Source: Paraclostridium tenue
GTDB taxonomy: Bacteria; Bacillota; Clostridia; Peptostreptococcales; Peptostreptococcaceae
Assembly (NCBI RefSeq): GCF_015668515.1
Contig: NZ_JADPFO010000001.1
Coordinates: 1,080,823-1,144,822 of the forward strand
Length of the DNA: 64,000 bases
Direction: 5' to 3'
The notes under the pieces were generated by a model. It was given only the letters and a program-made list of their open reading frames with translations. It ran no database searches and was not told where the DNA came from. The translations under genes were made by a program, and so were the position numbers. Positions within the stretch are counted from its first letter, which is position 1. Each line of letters starts with the position of its first letter. This document shows, in pieces, positions 60,255 through 64,000 of the stretch.

Positions 60255-62027
60255 TTATTTAAACATAGCTATAAACTTATCATATTTTTTAGATTCACAT
60301 ATGCTTATTACTTTTGCTATTGAGTCTATTCTTTTATATATATTTGAAAATAAATCTTCATAATTTATAATGCTTTCCTTTTGAAGACAAAGCATTATAA
60401 CTAATCTTACATCTCCAATTTCCCATGGTATGCTTTTTTTAAGTATACCTATTGCTATAGCATTTTTATAAACTTGTCCAGTTGCTCCATGAGGAATTGC
60501 TACCATATTTCCGATTTCTGTTGTAGCTATATTTTCTCTTTCTATATAAGATTTTTTCATTTCTTTATCTATATACTTTTTTTCAATTAACTTTTCTGAC
60601 ATATATTCTATTACATCGTATTTATTATCAAAATCTAGGTCAGTAAAAAATAAATCTCTATCAAATATTTCAGATAAATTTATGTTGTAATATATGTTTC
60701 CTGTATCTAAAAACTTTTCTATTATCTTTATTTCTTTATCATCTAAAAATGGTGATACATTTATTACAGGAACATTATCAACTTTTATAGGTACAGTAGC
60801 TATTATAAAATCTACGTCTAATAATCCAACATAATCTATCAAATATGATGGTATAACTTTTAGTATTTCTAATCTTTTATCAAATTTTGCTTCAAGTTTT
60901 GCTTTTATAAGCATAGAAGTTCCAACACCTGATGCACATACTATTATAGCTTTTGATATTTTTTTATTTTCTTTATAATTTGTTCTTTGTAGTGCTCCAC
61001 CTATATGTATTGCTATATTTGCAGTTTCATTTTCATCTATTTCTAAATTTAATTCTTTTTCTAAAGTGTTTTTAGCTATATTTGCTAAATCAAATGCTAG
61101 TGGATACTTCATTTTTATATCATTTGCTATAATACTTTTATTATTTATATTAAGTTCTTTTTTTATACAAAAATTACTTATATGCTTATATAAAAATTCT
61201 TTAAATATATCATCATTACTTAAATCTATAGATGTAGCTAATTTTAAATTTTTAGTAAATTTATCTATAGAATTTAATATTTTATTTTTATAATCCTTAT
61301 TTTCTTCTTTACTAAATTTATCTTTATAATATTTTATATAATTTTTTATGTACTCTTTATAATTTATATTATCTTCTAAGGATAAGGATATTAATATGTA
61401 GTTAAAAATATTATTAAATTCATAATCTGTAAATATAATGTTCTCTTTTTCTAAGTTATATAATATTTCTGATCTTATTAAAGGTATGCTCTCCTTTATA
61501 TAATCACTAAAAAAGTCTTCAAGTTTTATATCATTATAATTTAAACTAACTTCTAAAATACATTTTTTAAAATTATTTATATCACCATCAATACCTATAC
61601 CAAGTTTATGCTTTGATACTATTTTTAAATTATATTTTTCAAGTATGGATTTAACTTCTTTTAAATCATTTTTTATAGTAGATAAGCTAACATACATTTC
61701 ATTTGCTAGACTTTCTATTTTTAAAGTTTTATTTTTGTATAATAATAATACACGCTTTAATATATAACTTACTCTATTAACATCACTATTTAATTCATCT
61801 TTTATTTCTTTTATAGATTTTATATCTCCAACTAATTTATATCCAATACCTCTTATTGAGTCTATTTTTACTTTTTCAAGTGTAGAATTTATATTTTTCA
61901 CTTCTACTTGTATCGTTTTTGTAGAACAACCTATTTCTTTAGCTAGTGCTTTACTACTTATAGGTTGTGTACTATTTTTTAGTATATCAATTATTTTAGC
62001 TTGTCTTTTATTTAAAATATATTCCAA
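60255..62027 (-). CDS. BglG/MtlR-type PRD transcription activator with EIIB and EIIA domains
   Basis: A 590-aa regulator. N-terminal helix-turn-helix domains (ISSKALAKEIGCSTKTIQVEV; a second in IESLANEMYVSLSTIKNDLKEV) precede two PRD domains (about 185-390), an EIIB-like domain (IVCASGVGTSMLI, Cys present) and a C-terminal EIIA-fru domain (NMVAIPHGATGQV, His present). This is the MtlR/LicR class, whose activity is set by PTS phosphorylation. It lies just upstream of fruKA on the same strand, so it probably activates fructose genes, where DeoR-type FruR is more usual. TTG 62027 is chosen because the upstream TTG overlaps the AAGGG site. Confidence 0.9.
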   Translation of the reverse strand: MEYILNKRQAKIIDILKNSTQPISSKALAKEIGCSTKTIQVEVKNINSTLEKVKIDSIRGIGYKLVGDIKSIKEIKDELNSDVNRVSYILKRVLLLYKNKTLKIESLANEMYVSLSTIKNDLKEVKSILEKYNLKIVSKHKLGIGIDGDINNFKKCILEVSLNYNDIKLEDFFSDYIKESIPLIRSEILYNLEKENIIFTDYEFNNIFNYILISLSLEDNINYKEYIKNYIKYYKDKFSKEENKDYKNKILNSIDKFTKNLKLATSIDLSNDDIFKEFLYKHISNFCIKKELNINNKSIIANDIKMKYPLAFDLANIAKNTLEKELNLEIDENETANIAIHIGGALQRTNYKENKKISKAIIVCASGVGTSMLIKAKLEAKFDKRLEILKVIPSYLIDYVGLLDVDFIIATVPIKVDNVPVINVSPFLDDKEIKIIEKFLDTGNIYYNINLSEIFDRDLFFTDLDFDNKYDVIEYMSEKLIEKKYIDKEMKKSYIERENIATTEIGNMVAIPHGATGQVYKNAIAIGILKKSIPWEIGDVRLVIMLCLQKESIINYEDLFSNIYKRIDSIAKVISICESKKYDKFIAMFK

Positions 62028-62211
62028 AATTATCAACCCTTATCTAAATTGTTTATAATTTTTATTTTACTATATACACTGTTATTCTTTCAATTATTAA
62101 AGCCTTTAAGTTAAATTTATTAAAATATTACAAATTTTTAAGTTTTAAATTTTAATATTTAATGGTATACTCATTAAATATTAATCAAACCAAAAATTTA
62201 AAGGAGGATAC

Positions 62212-63342
62212 ATGAAAAAATATTTAGATGAATTTTCAAAATCCATAAGATATATAATTCCTGTTGTAGTGTTTTTTATAGGATTTATTATCTATCAAAA
62301 TTTCAATAATATATTGAAATTTATTACAACTAATGTCCAAATAATTTCTGGGGTTTTAACTCCATTTGTTATTGGTTTTTTAATTGCTTACATACTTAAT
62401 AAACCTATGGTTTATCTTCAAAAAAAGTTTAAACTTGGTCGTGGTGTTAGTGTAGCAATAATTTATGGAATATTATTGGCTATGTTAGTTTTTGTATGGA
62501 TATATATAGTTCCAATTATTCAAAAAAATATAGCAGATTTATATTCATTTATGCCTCATGATATGAAAGAAGTTGAAAGTATAATTAATTCTACACTTTC
62601 AAAATTTAAAATAAATGTAAAAAATCCTACTTCTGCTTTACAAGTAAAAGATTTTATGTCAAATTCAGTAATCCCAACAGTTACATCTATTGCAGGACTA
62701 CTTAGTCAAACACTTTTAGAGTTAATAGGTTTAATAGTAACTTATACTGTAAATATATTCTTAGGAATAGTAATTTCTATATATTTACTATTATCTAAGG
62801 AAAAAAGCATTAAAATAGCTGATGATTTATGCGAGTGTATTTTCGGTAAGTTTTACTTAAAATCAAAAGAATTCGGTAGAATTCTTGATAAGAATATAGG
62901 TTCTTATATAATTGCCAAGTTTTTAGATTCTTTAATTTATGGTACTGTTTGTACTATAATACTTGTTTTATTAAATTCTCATTATCCAGTATTTGTGGGG
63001 ATAATAGTTGGTATAACAAATATGATTCCATTCTTTGGGCCAATTATAGGTACTATAGTTGCAACTTTTATAAATCTATTCTTCTCTTTTGAAAAAGCGG
63101 TTATAGTTTTAATTGTTATGATTGTCGTTCAACAATTAGAAAGTGCAATACTTGAACCTCATTTTGTTGGAAAACAAGTTGGAGTACCACCTATACTTAC
63201 AATACTTGCAGTAACACTTGCAGGACAATATACAGGTTTTCTTGGAATGATGTTATCTGTTCCTATTATGGGAGTTGTTATAATCTATGTTAATAGATTT
63301 ATCGAAAAGAAAAAATCAAATATTATACAATCTGAAAAATAA
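62212..63342 (+). CDS. AI-2E family membrane protein
   Basis: A 376-aa PF01594 permease. About eight hydrophobic segments and the hallmarks FVIGFLIAYILNKPMVYLQ near the N-terminus and ITNMIPFFGPIIGTIVATFINLFF near residue 285, followed by QLESAILEPHFVGKQVGVPPI. The family includes the AI-2 exporter TqsA and Na+/H+ antiporters; the substrate here is not determinable. Start ATG 62212 follows AAGGAGGATAC. It is single-gene, divergent from the PRD regulator. Confidence 0.9.
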   Translation: MKKYLDEFSKSIRYIIPVVVFFIGFIIYQNFNNILKFITTNVQIISGVLTPFVIGFLIAYILNKPMVYLQKKFKLGRGVSVAIIYGILLAMLVFVWIYIVPIIQKNIADLYSFMPHDMKEVESIINSTLSKFKINVKNPTSALQVKDFMSNSVIPTVTSIAGLLSQTLLELIGLIVTYTVNIFLGIVISIYLLLSKEKSIKIADDLCECIFGKFYLKSKEFGRILDKNIGSYIIAKFLDSLIYGTVCTIILVLLNSHYPVFVGIIVGITNMIPFFGPIIGTIVATFINLFFSFEKAVIVLIVMIVVQQLESAILEPHFVGKQVGVPPILTILAVTLAGQYTGFLGMMLSVPIMGVVIIYVNRFIEKKKSNIIQSEK

Positions 63343-63349
63343 ATAAATT

Positions 63350-63379
63350 AAAAAGAGCCTTTATATAAGGCTCTTTTTT
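63350..63379. terminator. Bidirectional terminator
   Basis: AAAAAGAGCCTTATA-type stem pairing with TAAGGCTCTTTTTT, between the convergent AI-2E and TetR genes; the TetR stop overlaps its end. Confidence 0.9.
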
Positions 63380-63983
63380 AATTTAATCCATTTATAAGCA
63401 ACTTGTATGCTCTAGATTTTACATCTTCAATTATTTTTTTATCTTCATTTTTAATACATATTGTGTGCCCAAATCCAACAACTACACTTTCAAACACCAT
63501 AATTTGATAATCTTTATCTTCTTGCTCTTTTATGATATTTTCTGATACTCCAATTAATAATAATTCGTTTATAACTTTTTTTAATAAATCATATCTTTTA
63601 TTAATATAATCTTTATTTTTTTCTAATATTTCCTTAAATTCATAATGACTTAAATTGGAAAATAGTATATTGCTAAAAGAACTATAATCTGTTGTGCTTT
63701 TTTCAACTATATCTAATATAATATAAAATTTATCTTTAAAGTTATCTCCAAATTTTATTTTTTCTATGTTTTCATAAAGCTCTATATCCATATTATAAAG
63801 AAAGGCTTTTTCTAAAATTTCTTCTTTAGATTTAAAGTAATCATAAATAGTTCCTTTTCCAATTCCAGCTTCTTTTGCAATATCAGCTACTTTTACTGTG
63901 TGAAGCTTAATCCCTTCATGTAAAAGTTTATTTACTGCATTAAAAATTAATATTTCTTTTTCAGAGTGAGTGTTATTTGCCAC
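63378..63983 (-). CDS. TetR-family transcription regulator
   Basis: A 201-aa TetR/AcrR-type regulator. The N-terminal helix-turn-helix VKVADIAKEAGIGKGTIYDYFKSKEEIL is typical. The ligand-binding helical domain is divergent, so the effector is unknown. The start is GTG 63983, with GAGGAGGAGA a few bases upstream. The upstream region is cut by the window end, so its target genes may be beyond it. Convergent with the AI-2E gene, so control of that gene is not implied. Confidence 0.88.
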   Translation of the reverse strand: MANNTHSEKEILIFNAVNKLLHEGIKLHTVKVADIAKEAGIGKGTIYDYFKSKEEILEKAFLYNMDIELYENIEKIKFGDNFKDKFYIILDIVEKSTTDYSSFSNILFSNLSHYEFKEILEKNKDYINKRYDLLKKVINELLLIGVSENIIKEQEDKDYQIMVFESVVVGFGHTICIKNEDKKIIEDVKSRAYKLLINGLN

Positions 63984-64000
63984 TACATCTCCTCCTCATC

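Overview
The window is very AT-rich, with strong GGAGG-type Shine-Dalgarno sites, frequent TTG and GTG starts and short intrinsic terminators between almost all transcription units. It carries an [FeFe] hydrogenase with its complete maturase set (HydE, HydG, HydF), Csp-family germination pseudoproteases, a CotH-family kinase, several PTS systems and a Ser tRNA. Together these point to an anaerobic, endospore-forming clostridium. The CspC-like protein has the same Thr/Gly catalytic substitutions as I recall for Clostridioides difficile CspC, so I favour Peptostreptococcaceae (for example Paraclostridium, Paeniclostridium or Romboutsia). This is inference, not a species call.

Layout. 1-4 kb: a solitary McrB-like AAA+ GTPase, a TSUP permease and small orphan genes. 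4-10 kb: a maltose/alpha-glucoside operon (PTS EIICB, EEP-family phosphatase/nuclease, GH13 alpha-glucosidase, maltose acetyltransferase) behind a LacI-type repressor, with a near-consensus promoter, a cre-like site and two repressor operators. 10-13 kb: a tandem-repeat small protein behind a 40-bp perfect palindrome, a compact SWIM-SNF2 helicase and a 56-aa ORF. 13.3 kb: tRNA-Ser(UGA). 13.5-18.9 kb: two histidine kinases without a response regulator. 19-20.6 kb: a TSCPD protein, a small acidic protein and a second TSUP permease. 20.7-24.7 kb: two Csp-family subtilisins, both lacking the catalytic His, divergent from a staygreen (SGR)-like gene. 24.7-30.4 kb: hydF, hydG, hydE, an [FeFe] hydrogenase and a 58-aa BFD-like [2Fe-2S] protein. 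30.5-36.8 kb: a DUF4397 protein, a nitrilase-family amidase, a cupin, a BusR-like GntR/RCK_C regulator, DUF4177, a BCCT osmolyte transporter and a membrane-anchored PIG-L deacetylase.

36.9-43.2 kb is a complete sialic acid catabolic operon, in transcription order nanE, nanA, an SSS-family transporter, yhcH/nanQ, sialate O-acetylesterase, nanK and an RpiR regulator. 43.4-51.0 kb is a six-gene set (VTC domain, DUF4956, CotH kinase, secreted glycoside hydrolase, HEAT-repeat membrane protein, processive GT2 synthase) that looks like a surface-polymer machine. It is the strongest candidate for a poorly described system here. 51-57 kb: an EFR1 flavodoxin/ferredoxin, a 49-aa hydrophobic peptide, a CNNM/HlyC transporter and a P-type Ca2+/Mn2+ ATPase behind a yybP-ykoY (Mn2+) riboswitch with a visible terminator switch. 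57-62 kb: a fructose PTS operon (fruK, fruA) with a BglG/MtlR-type PRD activator. 62-64 kb: an AI-2E-family permease and a TetR regulator.

Many genes have an upstream in-frame start whose first codons overlap the ribosome binding site. In those cases I moved the start to the codon properly spaced from the Shine-Dalgarno sequence. Three convincing small genes (58, 56 and 49 aa) were found by reading the intergenic regions.
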